From Periconia sp. R9002 (Eukaryota > Ascomycota > Dothideomycetes > Pleosporales > Periconiaceae), in NCBI GenBank assembly GCA_023627715.1, contig JAMAHW010000038.1, positions 124,001 to 188,000 on the forward strand: a stretch of DNA of 64,000 nt, in the 5' to 3' direction. Both the position numbers and the translations under genes were made by a program. The notes below the pieces were generated by a model, which was not told where the DNA came from, did not search any database, and saw only the letters and a program-made list of their open reading frames with translations. Below, piece after piece: positions 43,690-55,402 of this stretch (its first letter is position 1; each line of letters starts with the position of its first letter).

Positions 43690-46600
43690 CTACCTCCCCT
43701 TCCTATAAGTTCATCCTCGAGCCTATAAGTACCTAGTAGGTGCCCCTTCTAATTTTCGTGGTCCCTTAGTCCTTTTTCTATTAATAGCTAATAATGTCGT
43801 CGGCGTCTTGTTAGGAAACCTTTCGTTTAGCTCTCGAAATTTAACGTAATAGTTATAAATTTCTAGTCTCCTATAATTATTATTTATCTAATAATTTAAA
43901 GTGTATCTCTCTACTAAATATAGGTTCTTATCTTAAATATTTAGAGTGTATTCGCGCTAGCCGTCTATGCGTAAATATATTATAGAAGTTGCTAGATTTA
44001 ACTTATAAGGAATACGCAAAAAAAGTAGAAGCTAATAAAAAATTATTATTAGAGGTAATTACTTAGTTAATAAAAAATAAAGCAATTTTAAAGTAAGCAG
44101 AGGAGCGGGCTAAGAAAAAGATATTATATTTATTAGACTCACTATGGGAGTCTAGAGAGGAGGTAGATACAGTAGAAGCGGCTTGTCCCGTAGCAGATAC
44201 CTTAGTTAGGTTCTCTCTAGCAATATAGTTTACTATAGCATTTATCGATAATACCGTGGGCGTTGCTCCCTCTATTAGGAATTAGGGTTCTTAAGTAGGT
44301 TATTTTACACTCTAATATCTATTTAGCTTCTATTAATAATTTTCTAGATATTCTTCGGGTTCCTATGTGTTATCTTCAGATAGGTATCCTTTCTACTTAA
44401 TTAGGTATTCCTTTCTTTAGGGACCGAACTGGTGTTCTAGTATTCGTTCTACTTTAAATATATTATCCTCCTAAGGTTAGAATTAAAATGTTTTTTATAG
44501 CGGCGTTTTAGGGTCTGCTAGTTCTAATATACTAATATAGAACCTTAGGTGTATTTTAGCGTCTTTGGGTAGATCTAGTAAAAAATTTACTAGTCTACTT
44601 TGTGCTTTAATTAAAAATAGTCTGACCTTAACGTAATTAAGTTCTTTATTTAGTCGTTTTGTTTTAAGGTTTTTTATTTTTAAATACACTTTATCCCCCT
44701 TTTTTAGCTAAGGTACCGTTTTTCTTTTCTTATTAATATATAAAATTTGTCGCTATTAAGCTTGTTGTAACGTTTCTTATAAACGTTTATATATTTTCTA
44801 TATTTCTTCTATGTCGCGTATCGCTTTTTCTAACTACGTATACAGTAGATTTCTTTTAAAGAGATTTAGGTGTTTCCCGTAGTATAGGTAGAATAGCGAT
44901 TCTTCTATTATTTCTAATTTGCTGTTATTAAATGCTATCTACGCCATAGGCAGTAATAAGACCTAATTATTTTGCTAGTTATTATAGTATAATTATAAAT
45001 AGGCTTTTAACGTTCTATTTGTTCTTTCTGTTTATCCGTCTGTTTCCGGATAAAATAATATTAATAATTTTCTTTATATTCCGATAGATGCTGTAAACGT
45101 GTTCTAGTAGTTAGAAGTAAACAGCTTATCCCTATTACTAACGATTATTTTTAGTATACTGTGATGTCTAAAGATTTAATCTTTTATAATTTCTCTAAGC
45201 TGCGTTGCTAAGAAATTCTTCCTAAATAGTATAAACTTAGCGTATTTAATTTATCTACAAATTACGTTGCAAATAGCGTTATACTAATATCCTATAACAG
45301 GATCTTTAGATTCTAGTAGGTCCGTGATAAAGTCTATTACAATATCTTCCTATAGCTTATTTAGTATCGGCATAGGTTGCGACTTACCGTAGGGTGTATA
45401 TATAGCGTGTTTATTTTATTAGCATAGTACGCACTTATTAATGTAGCCCTTAACCTTTTTTCGCATATTACTAAATCTATAATTCTGTTAGATTAGTTCC
45501 ATTATTCTAGCAATTCTGGGATGTCTATACACTAGGTTATCGTAGTGTTGCTGAATAATAGTTTCTTATAGTTTATCTAGTACACTTACTATAACTTTTA
45601 TTATTATATAGATTTCCTTAGAAGGTCCTAGCGATCCGTCTTTATTAACTTATAAGATTAGGAATTCTTCGTTCGTCTTTGTTCTAATAACGTCGTGTCT
45701 ATAGCTAAGAGCGTTGGCCCTACTATTATTTTTTCTAGGTGTATAGATAATCTTAAATTTGTATTATCCTAATAGTTCTAACTATTGTACTTGTTGTTGG
45801 TTTAATTTCTTTATTGTAGTAAAGTACGTAAGGTTCTTATAGTTTATAAAGATTGTAAGCTCTAAGCAACTTTTTACGTATACTCTCTAATATTTAAGTG
45901 TATTAACTATTGCTAATAGTTCCTTATCGTGCACGTCGTATCGTTCTTCTAGTCCTAAGAACTTCCTTAAGTAGTAGGCTACTAGGTGCTATTTCTTATT
46001 TCTTTCTTATAAAGCTACTACTCCTTCTATAAGGTCTAATACGTCGGTTTTAATTCTTAAAGGTTCTCTACTTTGGAAAGTAATAAGGACTAGTTCCTTA
46101 ATATATGCTCTCTTTAATGCTTTAAATGCCTTCTATTAGCTCTTGCCCTATCTCTATAACACTTCTTTGCGCGTTAGTTTTAAGAGTAGTAATATAATTC
46201 TTACAAAGTTTCTTATAAACTGTTAGTTAAAGTTTATAAATCCTAGGAATAACTATACGTCTTTGACGTTTTTTAGTGTTTTCTATTCTTTAATCGTCTA
46301 GATTTTCTTTTCGCTAATTCGTACTCCGTTAATTCCTATAATATATCCTAGGAACTTAACTTCTTCTTTATAGAATTTACATTTTTTAGGCTTAAGTTCT
46401 ATACCGTGTTATTTTAACCTTCTTAGTACTTCCTATATATAGTGTACATGCTCAGCCCTATTATCTAAGTAGATTAGTATATTATCTAGGTATGCGACTG
46501 CAAAGTTATCTAAGCATTCTTGTAGTACGTCGTTAATTATTACTTAATATATTACTAGGGCGTTAGTTAGGCTAAATAGTATTACTATATACTTAAAGTA

Positions 46601-49567
46601 TCTGTATCTAGTTCTAAAGGCCGTCTTCTATTCTTCGCCCTTCTTTATCCTAATAAGGTTATACGCTCTTCTTAGGTCTAGTGCTGTGAATATCTTTGCG
46701 TAAGATAACTAATCTCGTAGTTCCTAGATATTTAGTAATAGGTAGTAATTCTTTATCGTAATCGCGTTTAGCTTATAGTAGTTAATATATACCTATAGCG
46801 ACCTATCTTTCTTTAGCGCGAACAGGACTAGGTATCCTACTAAAGACTTAGATTTACGTATAAATCCTTTTACTAAATTCTTATTAATATATTTCTAGAG
46901 TACTTCTAATTCCTTCTCAGATAATTAATATATCGGTTTGAATCCTAGTTATTTTCCTTCTTCTAGGTTAATCGTGCAATCCTATAGTTAGTGTTTTAGT
47001 AACGCTCTAACTCTTTTCTTCTCTATAAATATTTTTATAAAGTTACTATATTCTAATAGTACCTTTCTTAGCGCTTTGTTTATTTTCCGTAGGTTTTCTA
47101 CTTTAGGATCTAGTCTTTCCTTAACCTTCTTACGGGGTGGTAACTATCCCGTCTTAACTCTTATAGTATTATTTATTATCGTAGAGTTAAAGTCTCATTT
47201 CTTAAGAACCTTCTAGGTTAAAGCAATCTATATGATTGTCTCCTTATCTACCGAGCCGACGTGGCTTTGCGTAGGTATCCTAGTAACGCTTTTACTATTC
47301 TCTAGTCGTTCTAGTTTAATCTAACGTATCTTCTAATTAATTTAAGGGTTATTATTAGTTAGCTAGGGTAGACTAAGTACGATGTCACGAGTAGCTATCC
47401 TAAGGACATCTAGTACTAACTCCTACTAAATCCCAGGGTACACAGTAATAGTTGCTTTTACTTCGTAAGTAATCCTTTCTATTAAGTTGTTTACTATACC
47501 TAAGTCGTAGGGTTCTTTTTTTAGTATAAGTCGTAGTCTAGCTGCGCGCGCGATTCTTTTAGTAATATAGTTAATTTATAATCCTAAGTTAACTAATGCT
47601 CTAAGTAAGTGTTCTCTACTATATCCCTTAAGTTGTACCGCAACTCTTAGTGATCCTATTATTCTAATACTATAGCATTCTCTAATAACGTGTTGTTAGA
47701 TTTCACTATTAGAGCTATAGGCAATCTTAGCTCCCAATTCTTGTCTAAAAAAGACTTCTTACTAAATCTATTTTATTCTTTAGTAGATTAATATCTTTAG
47801 TAGTCGTAGTTTATATAGACTTACTAATTAGTGTTAGTATATTCTTTATTTACGACGATGTTACGTTGCGCGTGTTAGAAGCTAGTATATCCTAGAAAAT
47901 AGTTGTTTGCTTATTTATCCTAGAGGTGGTAGTTATATAGGTTATCTATACATTCTGCCCATAACTTCTTGCACTGTCTCTTATCTCTAGGGAAAAAGCT
48001 AGCCTCCTATTTTATAGAGTAATAGTATTTGTAATATATATAGATATAAGCAGTGTAATGCAGTCCTCCGTACCTTAGGTTACGCTAATTATAGTTGTAG
48101 CGTATTAGTTCCGTTACCAGCACAGGTTATTACGCTATTAATCCTATTACTTCTTTTACTTAGTTCTAGTGTATTTGCGCTTAGATAGCCTCGTTTATCT
48201 ATTATTACTAAAATTTGCTAGATCTGTATCCTTCTATTAGTAGATAGTAGTTCTTCTGTTGTACGTAGTTATTACAACTGTTCGGTAATATAGAGAATAA
48301 GCACCTAACTTTTCGTTCTACGTAGGTCTAGTATCTTATTATAATTTGCCCCCTCCTATTTTGTAGTAGGTCTTCTATAACCTTTTTTTAGATATCAGCG
48401 CTTAAAACTTATCGTAATACGTCTTACGCTTCTTCGCTTTTAAGGTAGTTTTCGTCGTTATCTTATAGTCTTATTACTTAAGTACCTAGGTGTACTTCTA
48501 GTAGATAATTTTCTTTATCCTTATACTTAAGGCTAATTCCTAGTGCCTTTCTTATATCTGCGGTGTTCTCCTCGTCTAGGGTAGAACTACTAATTTCTAT
48601 AGGTACGACAATTTCCCACGCATTATTATCATCGCTATTGTTCTTATACTATCCTTATCCGGATAGTTCTATAATATTAATATAATAGGTAACTTTGTTC
48701 TTACTGCGGCAGTTTCTAACAAAGTATCTTTTCTTCCTATAGCTATAGTATACTACGTCCTTTTTGCCTGTACGCTTTACGTTATCTACCTTCTTATCCT
48801 ATCTTTCTATACTATTAAGGTGTATAGCTTTAGGTCTATTAGAAGTGTAGTGTCCGGCTGTACAGATAGTTCTCGTAGTTTAAATATAGTCGCGCTTCTT
48901 GCCCTATATAGGTAAGTAGCAGTAGTTTTTCCTCCTAAACTTCTAGTTATATAGTCAATTTTCTAGGTCTAACTTATAGAGTTCGTTATCGATCTTAACG
49001 GTTTCTTTAATTAATTTATTAAAAGTAATTATATCGGCTCTACTACGTCTAAGTTCTTTATAGACTTGTAGCTTAAGCCCTTATTAATATATACATTAGA
49101 GTAACTCGTCGTTCTACTTAATTTGTGCTGCGAGTTATTAGAATTAGCTAGTATAGTTAGCAGCGGACGTTATTTATTTTAACTGCTAAATATTGCGTTT
49201 AGTAATAGGCTTCTAGACTATTTATCTAAAGACCTCACGAACCTTTACTTTAAATTTATTCTAGTCTTTAAATATATACGCGTTATTAGGGTCCTTAATG
49301 TTACTATCCATATAGCGTCAGACGTAGGGTAAGACCTACTTAAAAGCTTTATCTCTTATTAAGGTAGTAATAAGCATTGCTTTATTAGCTTCCGTAATAT
49401 AGTCGTTTATATAGAAGTAGAGATCGCATTAGAGTAGCTAATCTTCTAGTTCCTTTTGGTTACCGTAGTAGAGCGGAAGTTTCTTAACGTCGCCATATTA
49501 ACCAAAGTCTTAGTTAGGGGTAAGAGTCATATCTATATCTTCACTTATCTTAAAATAGTAATTAAAA

Positions 49568-50007
49568 TATTAAAGATAGCTAGTAGAGGAATCGTTATAT
49601 TGCAAACTAATATCAGACTAGTACTTTAGAAGGTTTATTTAAAGGGTATGAGTGAGGTGGATATAGGAAGTAGTAAGTTATAGAGTAAACCAAAGGTAGA
49701 TTGTATCTATAAACTTAGGTTAATTATAATAATCCAAGAGGAACATTATTCTCAATTATATACTTGCTATCTACTTATAGTGTGTCCTTCCCTCACTCTC
49801 CGTTAAGTGAGCTTACTCGCCGTCCTTACCGTAAGTCGTGTGAGTTAGTCACGTATATAGCTGATACTAAGCCTGGACTTACTAGTAGCCTCGTAAGGAA
49901 AGTTACATAACTTTCCTAACTAAGAGTGTGGGGTTAATCGTAGTTCCCTTTAGGTTGCGTCAGCGCGTAATTATTGTTAGCTTGTAATTACTTCCTTGTT
50001 CGTAACA
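49568..50007 (-). repeat. Right LTR (5' LTR of the chromovirus)
   Basis: It starts TATTAAAGATAGC (the TG has become TA, a G-to-A change) and ends TTCGTAACA. It is the same length as the left LTR. Confidence 0.9.
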
Positions 50008-50814
50008 ATACCTAACTTACTTTATCTATATTAACTTACTAAGTTATAGCTATAGAAGAAGGATTAAGGGAATAATATAGAGATAGGGGGATAAAGAGAG
50101 GCCTAGAAGAGGGCGGGATAAAGGTACCTACCTAAAAGACACCGTGGTATTTATAAACTACTATGTAATAGATGTACCTTAAAAAAAGAATAATACGCTA
50201 TAAGTAGCTTAAATAAAATAATAATCTATTAATAACTTCTCTTATAAGATATTACGCGCTATTATAGAAGAAAGAGTACTAGAGCTTTAAAAGATATTAG
50301 CATAAACTTAGAGAATAGAGAAACTCTTAAGTTACACCTTAATTAACTTAAGGTAAACTAGAGTGTCTAGAAAAACTTCTTTACACACTTAACTATATAA
50401 TAAGCTATCTAAATTTTAGTAAATTTAGCTTACTAGTAAGTTTATAAAGGTAAGATTATAAAGAAAATGTAAAGGACGATAACTAAGTAACACCTAGGAC
50501 GCTAATAATATAAGAAAAAAGTAAAGACTAGCTAAAAGGTTATAGTAGATAGTAATAGCAAAATTATATTATAATTTAACCCTAATATAGCTATAAAATA
50601 ATTATCTAGTATAATCTTTTTCTTAAATTGTCTTATTACATAGTGCGTCTCACGATATAGGGATAGACGTTAATAGATTTAGAATTGCAACCAGAAATTA
50701 AATTAATATTCACTAACGCCATAACAGTCAACTGTCAGATTTAGATATTTTATAGTACCGCAGTACTAAGGGCTACCCCTACCCATACAAAACAGTCAAC
50801 TGTGAGAAGGAAAC

Positions 50815-51747
50815 TCAGTCACGACGAGGAGATTCCTCCCGTCGGATCCAGTGTGACAGCCACTTTTCCAATATATAGATGCTATAAAGATCTGGTGTCC
50901 CGTTCGCCGGATCCCCTTCCTGGTATATAGAGGGATTCCACCATAGCCCTGTAGGGGCGTGTTTGTAAACAGGCTCCGTGCTGCCAAACTCCATCGCGGC
51001 GTCGAAATCCCCGATTACAACTTCAGTAAGTTTCTTCACACCAGACTCCTGCGTCTCATACTTGAGAAAAATATTGTCAGGTCGCACATCGTGATGAGCG
51101 ATTCCAGTCATGTGCAGATGTCGAACACCCGCCTTTACCCCTTCAAGGATCAGCTTACCATTTTCTGGTGTACGGTTGTCTTTGTCCAAGAAGAAATCCA
51201 GAAGATCACCATCGTAACGCTTGTAGACTATATCAGTTACATACCTTCCGCAGAGAGCAGGATCCGTCAACACGCCTAAATACTGGACGATGTTAGGGTG
51301 TTGACGTGGATACTTCTTGAGTTTCTCCATAATCCTGATCTCGCGCTGTAGTAGATGGTTCGATAGAGCTGAAATACCGTCGAAGAATTGGTATTTGATA
51401 TCACTCTTCAGTGTCTGTCGTTTGACGAAAATGGAGGGGGACGAGGACTGCCCAGTGAATCGCGTCATTGTTGCCTCATCGAAATGTACGAAGAGTCGTT
51501 TCACCTCAGTAGACCTGAAGCGATATAGGTTGATTGCCAACAGTTCATCGACGGTGTACTTCCTTATAGTTTCTTCTGTATCCGTGGTATAGAAAGATGC
51601 GCGATAGAAAGAATGTGTCGTATCCACTAATATCATATGACACCAGCGGTTATGACACTCGACATGGAACACTCTAATGTCCGGCTCTTTCGATTTGCCG
51701 ACCATGTTCCTCAATTTCTCCAACCAATTTCTAATTCGCCTGCTCAT
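50815..51747 (-). CDS. Protein-kinase-like protein with variant motifs (310 aa)
   Basis: An intronless frame about 145 bp from the edge of the transposon block. The kinase fold is recognisable: a VAIK-type Lys (K109, IFVKRQ), an alpha-C Glu (E136, QREIRIMEKL), HPNIVQYLGVL, and a catalytic loop HHDVRPDNIFL with D220 and N225. The activation-loop metal site reads GDFDAA, so DFG has become DFD (D247). No glycine-rich loop is recognisable in the first 105 residues, which look unrelated to kinases. D286 (TPDLYSIYI) matches the conserved subdomain IX Asp. All residues essential for phosphotransfer except the Gly-rich loop are present, so it may be active or a partial pseudokinase. Such stand-alone kinases expand in filamentous fungi; the partner is unknown. 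Confidence 0.75.
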   Translation of the reverse strand: MSRRIRNWLEKLRNMVGKSKEPDIRVFHVECHNRWCHMILVDTTHSFYRASFYTTDTEETIRKYTVDELLAINLYRFRSTEVKRLFVHFDEATMTRFTGQSSSPSIFVKRQTLKSDIKYQFFDGISALSNHLLQREIRIMEKLKKYPRQHPNIVQYLGVLTDPALCGRYVTDIVYKRYDGDLLDFFLDKDNRTPENGKLILEGVKAGVRHLHMTGIAHHDVRPDNIFLKYETQESGVKKLTEVVIGDFDAAMEFGSTEPVYKHAPTGLWWNPSIYQEGDPANGTPDLYSIYILEKWLSHWIRREESPRRD

Positions 51748-53566
51748 TTGTCAACTACTCGTCAGCACTGTGGAGTCAACTATCACCTGGGGTTGTGATC
51801 GGAGAGAGGCAATTGAAGACCGCAATATGAAATAGAAAAACACGACTTTATACCTTTCACGCCTTTCACATTGTGTGAAAGATAAGGCTACACAAGGGCA
51901 TTGTGTTTTTTGAAGGTGCATTGTGCAGCATCAACTAACACAATTAACGCGCGTTGCCGTATGAATGCTCGATTTCATGTTGACTATGGAGTATCCTCCT
52001 CTCAGCGTGTGTTGAACTCCAGGTACAGAATCGTTTGTGATCGAGACACCACGTGGTATGGCGTATTGAGACACTCATAACATATTGTAACCACCCTAGT
52101 TACATTTAACTAACCATGTACCCGCGATATAGGTTTCATTTAGAGCAACACAAGAGGTAAGAATAAGAACAATGTACCTCAATCTTTGTCACCTCCCATT
52201 CCCATATACATTTCCCTTCCCTAATGTCTTGCTGCACCCTGTCCAACATATTTATTCAACAACCTAGCTCACGCATAATCTTGTAAGAACAGTTTGACTC
52301 CCTGAGTCAATAAAGTTGCAGTATTATACGATAGACTAAACTAGCACTTCACTGGAGTCGGGAGTTTAGGGCAAAAGCAAGCTAGAATGAATGTGTTTAC
52401 GATCAGGTCTGGATTGGCAGGGCGCGATGGATCAGTGTTCACATGACATAATTGTGCTTGGGAGACAGGGAGGTAGCCCATTTGGGCTGGTTGCTGACGG
52501 ATGGGCGTTGGTACAAGAAATGGCAAAGGCAAAGGATTTGGTTGCAGAACAGGACAGAACACTGTTCCTCGGTCGTACTTCACGTAGTTACTTCAAAGGC
52601 TGTCATTTGTGGGATGCATTCGATTGAGGCGACCAGCCGATAAAGAGGATGAACAAATTTTACAGAAGAGGGGTGCAAAACCTGCTGCATGGTGCAAAAG
52701 CAGTCATGGCCGAGAACGTGACGATCAAAGTGTACAATAGCTTCCAGCATCTCTCAACTAAGTATTACGAGAGTCTTCGCGGTATAACACCATAAGCGGA
52801 TAGAATCCGAGCCGTGTCAGCTTCGCTTGGCGGTGAACATGACAAATCTATGGCATAAGCAAGTCTTTTGATCCCAAACTCATCAGCTGAGCTACTGTAT
52901 CAAGGTATGTAGTTTAGTATTGGGATAATAGGTAAGGTTACACTCGGATGATTCGAAGCCCCCAACAACGCTATTACTTCGATGCATAAGCGAATACGGG
53001 GGAGAGAATCAAGGCTAGTGTCGTACAATAGACCTTATGTGGGTTGGCATACATGTATCTGGTATCTACCAATACGTGTGCATATACGTATATAGCGTTC
53101 TTAGCCCTCACGTAATAGCTGCTCCTATTGTTTCGATTGGACCACAATATAGTTAATCACCCTGTAAGTGCCGAGTTCAAATCAACACTCTTTCGAAAGG
53201 ACCAAAGGATCTAGCCAAAGCCATTTCGCAAGACTAACCTTCTACTGTCCCTACCTCCTTGACGCCTTCCAATGAAATCCTCTCTATCCACTTATTCTTC
53301 TACTCTAACTGGCAAGGCCCATAAACCCCTGCAGTCAGACTTACAAAAATATGCTGCATATTTTGTATTCCGAGTACCTATGCCATGATATCACACTTAT
53401 TCTTTCCCATGCAGGGTAGATCAGCTACCACTAGCAGAGACAGGATATCTAGAGGGTATAAAGGGGGTCCTTCTCCTGTTTCTTTTGAGCTTACACCACG
53501 AAGCAACCCTTACAGAGTCTCTTCTGAAACACCTTTTAATCCAGCCCAATCAAGTCAGTCGGCGTC
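51748..53566. other. Intergenic region with dispersed repeat copy E
   Basis: About 1.8 kb between divergent genes. Repeat copy E lies at 52010-52132. Short frames at 52341-52640 on both strands overlap one another and lack family features. A TATAAA-like sequence lies near 53457, roughly 110 bp upstream of the SUN gene start. Confidence 0.5.
52010..52132 (-). repeat. Dispersed short repeat, copy E
   Basis: Read on the plus strand it starts TGTTGAACTCCAGGTACAG, has CACCACGTGGTATGG in the centre and ends CCCGCGATATAGG. Its inner sequence pairs with copies A and B (CTAGTTACATTTAACTAAC). Confidence 0.85.
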
Positions 53567-54555
53567 ATGAAGGCCGCCCACGTTGTCATTCTTAGTCTAG
53601 CCGCTGGTATTGCGGATGCAATGCCACTCGTCGCCCGAGACATAAATTCTCCATTCCCTGATGGTCAACTAGCCTGCTCGACTTTTCCCTCCGACTACGG
53701 TGCAATTCGGGTTGACTGGGTTGGCAGTAACGGTTGGAGCGGCATCCAACTCCCTGGGGGCATATCCAATGGCCAGTTCACCAATATCCGCACCGTTACT
53801 TCTTGTACTGATGGTGCTTACTGCTCGTATGCTTGTCCTGCTGGATATCAAAAGTCGCAATGGCCAAGCGCCCAAGGAAATACTGGTCAGACAATTGGTG
53901 GTCTTGAATGTCGTTCAGGAAGACTTTTTCGATCCAATCCAGCATTCTCAACGATATGCATCCGGGGCACGACAGCCGTGACGGTCAATGTGAGGAACCA
54001 AGGAAACTTTAACGCTGCGATCTGTCGCACCGACTACCCAGGTAACCGTCTCATTTTCTCATTCTTATAGCAGCACTGATAGTATGTACAGGGACGGAAC
54101 AGCCAACAATTCCCCTCTCATCTACTGCCGGATCTACAGTTCAGCTCACTATCCCGGATACGGCAACCTACTTCCAATGGAACGGATTACCTACTTCTGC
54201 TCAGTATTACCTGAACCCCCGAGGATCAACAACGTCCCAGAGCTGCACTACTGGTGGCGTATCACAATCTCCACTCCTTGTCGGCGCAGGCTTCCAAAAT
54301 GGCCTAGCATTCATTTCGATTGCGCAAAACTCGCCCACAAATACTCAACAGCTTGATTATTCCGTTGAGATCACTGGTACGACCGGCACGTGCAGATACT
54401 CCGCCGGGCAGTATTGCACGAGTGGATCATGTAATACTAGCGGCTGTACTGTAAGTCATATGTCGCTACCTTAACGGATTAGAATAGTGTACCTAACTAA
54501 AGTATTCTAGGTTGCTATCTCAAGCGGCAGCACTGGCACTCTAACAATATCTTAA
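53567..54555 (+). CDS. SUN-family cell-wall protein, GH132 (292 aa, 3 exons)
   Basis: Exons are 53567-54041, 54092-54450 and 54511-54555. The signal peptide is MKAAHVVILSLAAGIADA. The conserved SUN domain includes DGQLACSTFPSDYGAI, the Cys-rich CSYACPAGYQKSQWPSAQG and ICRTDYPGTE, the last split by the first intron, then CRYSAGQYC near the end. Cys residues are evenly placed for disulfides. The N-terminal Ser-rich region of yeast SUN proteins is absent, as in several short ascomycete homologues. Family members (Uth1, Sim1, Sun4, Aspergillus SunA) are secreted or wall-bound and act on beta-1,3-glucan during septation and wall remodelling. No GPI signal is visible. The final 15-codon exon is supported by frame and splice sites. 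Confidence 0.92.
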
Positions 54556-55402
54556 TCATACGTACTTATAGATAGCTTGTACGTAGTCCTAGCGCGAGAT
54601 ATTCGGGCGTCCCAGTGTGTCATCAATCAATACTATCATGGGATCTCGTCTAAGCGATTCGAGATAAATCAAAATCTCCTTTGCATGCAATCAGATTGAT
54701 CTCCATATGTTAACATTAGCTTCACTGAAAAACTAACTACGAATTCATCGCTCTGCTGTGTCGTTTTCATGGTTTTGCCGAACAGCATGAATTGATCATC
54801 ACAGAGAAATGTACTACTCTTGAACCAGATATATTACAAAAGCTTATCACGCGTGCAAACAGTTTCCTGTAAGTCGTCCCTGTCCGAGGACGTTAACGAG
54901 TTAGTTTTTTTTTGCCTGCATCGTATCATACCCAGGGTAGCAATACTCTAGGATGATTCATTGTTTCATTTTATTGTACTTCTCTCATAGTCTTCATAAA
55001 CAATAGATGTGTATTAATGCAGTTCTCAACGACGCGTCCCCGTCCAATGCAATATAGATGTGGGCTGACTCTTCCAAGGCTAGCCTTAGCCACGTCACTT
55101 TACAGGTGATCCAGTATCGACATCCAAATCACTGCCGCAAACCCAGTCAATCACTCCTCCATACTACTCCATACTATGTAGTTAAATTACGCGCTGCTGC
55201 ACTTACCTGCAAGCCCGCCACCAGCCTCATAGGTGATTACAGACTGGCTAGGATTGCATGGCTTAGCTAGAGGCTGAGTCGAGCAGGGGGCCTGACCAGA
55301 TCTTACCACTGTGCCACTTCAAAGTCCTTCAATTTCGAACACATATGAACACCGCTCAGCTCCGCCCAGTACCCAGTAAGTCTTTTTTCTGTAAACATCA
55401 CC
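54556..55402. other. Intergenic spacer, no feature seen
   Basis: About 850 bp between two plus-strand genes. A run of T lies at about 54904-54914. No repeat copy or RNA gene was recognised. Confidence 0.45.

Larger units (their letters stand above)
43250..50007 (-). mobile_element. Ty3/gypsy chromovirus LTR retrotransposon, RIP-degraded, nested in the Fot1/pogo element
   Basis: Two 440-bp LTRs (43250-43689 and 49568-50007) are flanked by the 5-bp target duplication ATACC (43245-43249 and 50008-50012). A purine-rich tract on the minus strand (43690-43703, GGAAGGGGAGGTAG) adjoins the left LTR as expected of a polypurine tract, so the element reads from right to left. In that direction a zinc-knuckle-like patch lies near 48.85 kb, a reverse-transcriptase active-site region near 46.45-46.49 kb, the integrase end with GPY/F-like block at 44495-44689, and a chromodomain-like block near 44.33-44.49 kb. 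All frames carry many stops. This is the order of a Tf1/chromovirus-type element. It is inactive. Confidence 0.88.
40936..50670 (-). mobile_element. Fot1/pogo-type Tc1-mariner transposon, RIP-degraded, split by a nested LTR element
   Basis: The outer ends are inverted repeats of about 42 bp (40936-40978 and 50628-50670, starting ACGTCTATCCCTAT), each flanked by TA (40934-40935 and 50671-50672), the target duplication of Tc1/mariner elements. Without the nested insert (43250-50012 including one target copy) the element is about 3.0 kb. On the minus strand around 42.4-42.8 kb a stop-riddled translation still resembles the DDE transposase of the pogo/Fot1 group (segments near KRKVIIAIKYISANSRYL and TTFKTPK). 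A basic-rich region at about 41.66-41.74 kb fits the transposase C-terminus. No open frame survives. TA-rich sequence and TGG-to-stop changes indicate RIP. Confidence 0.8.

Noticed and set aside
52010..52150. Copy E read as a solo LTR (TGTTG...CAACA ends)
   Set aside because: No target duplication was found at those ends, and copies C, F and G do not share the outer sequence. The shorter inverted-repeat boundaries fit more copies.
52341..52643. Overlapping short frames on both strands
   Set aside because: They overlap each other on both strands with no recognisable motif, so they are likely fortuitous.
53160..53200. GTTCAAATC resembling a tRNA B box
   Set aside because: No matching A box or acceptor-stem pairing within tRNA distance, so no cloverleaf could be drawn.
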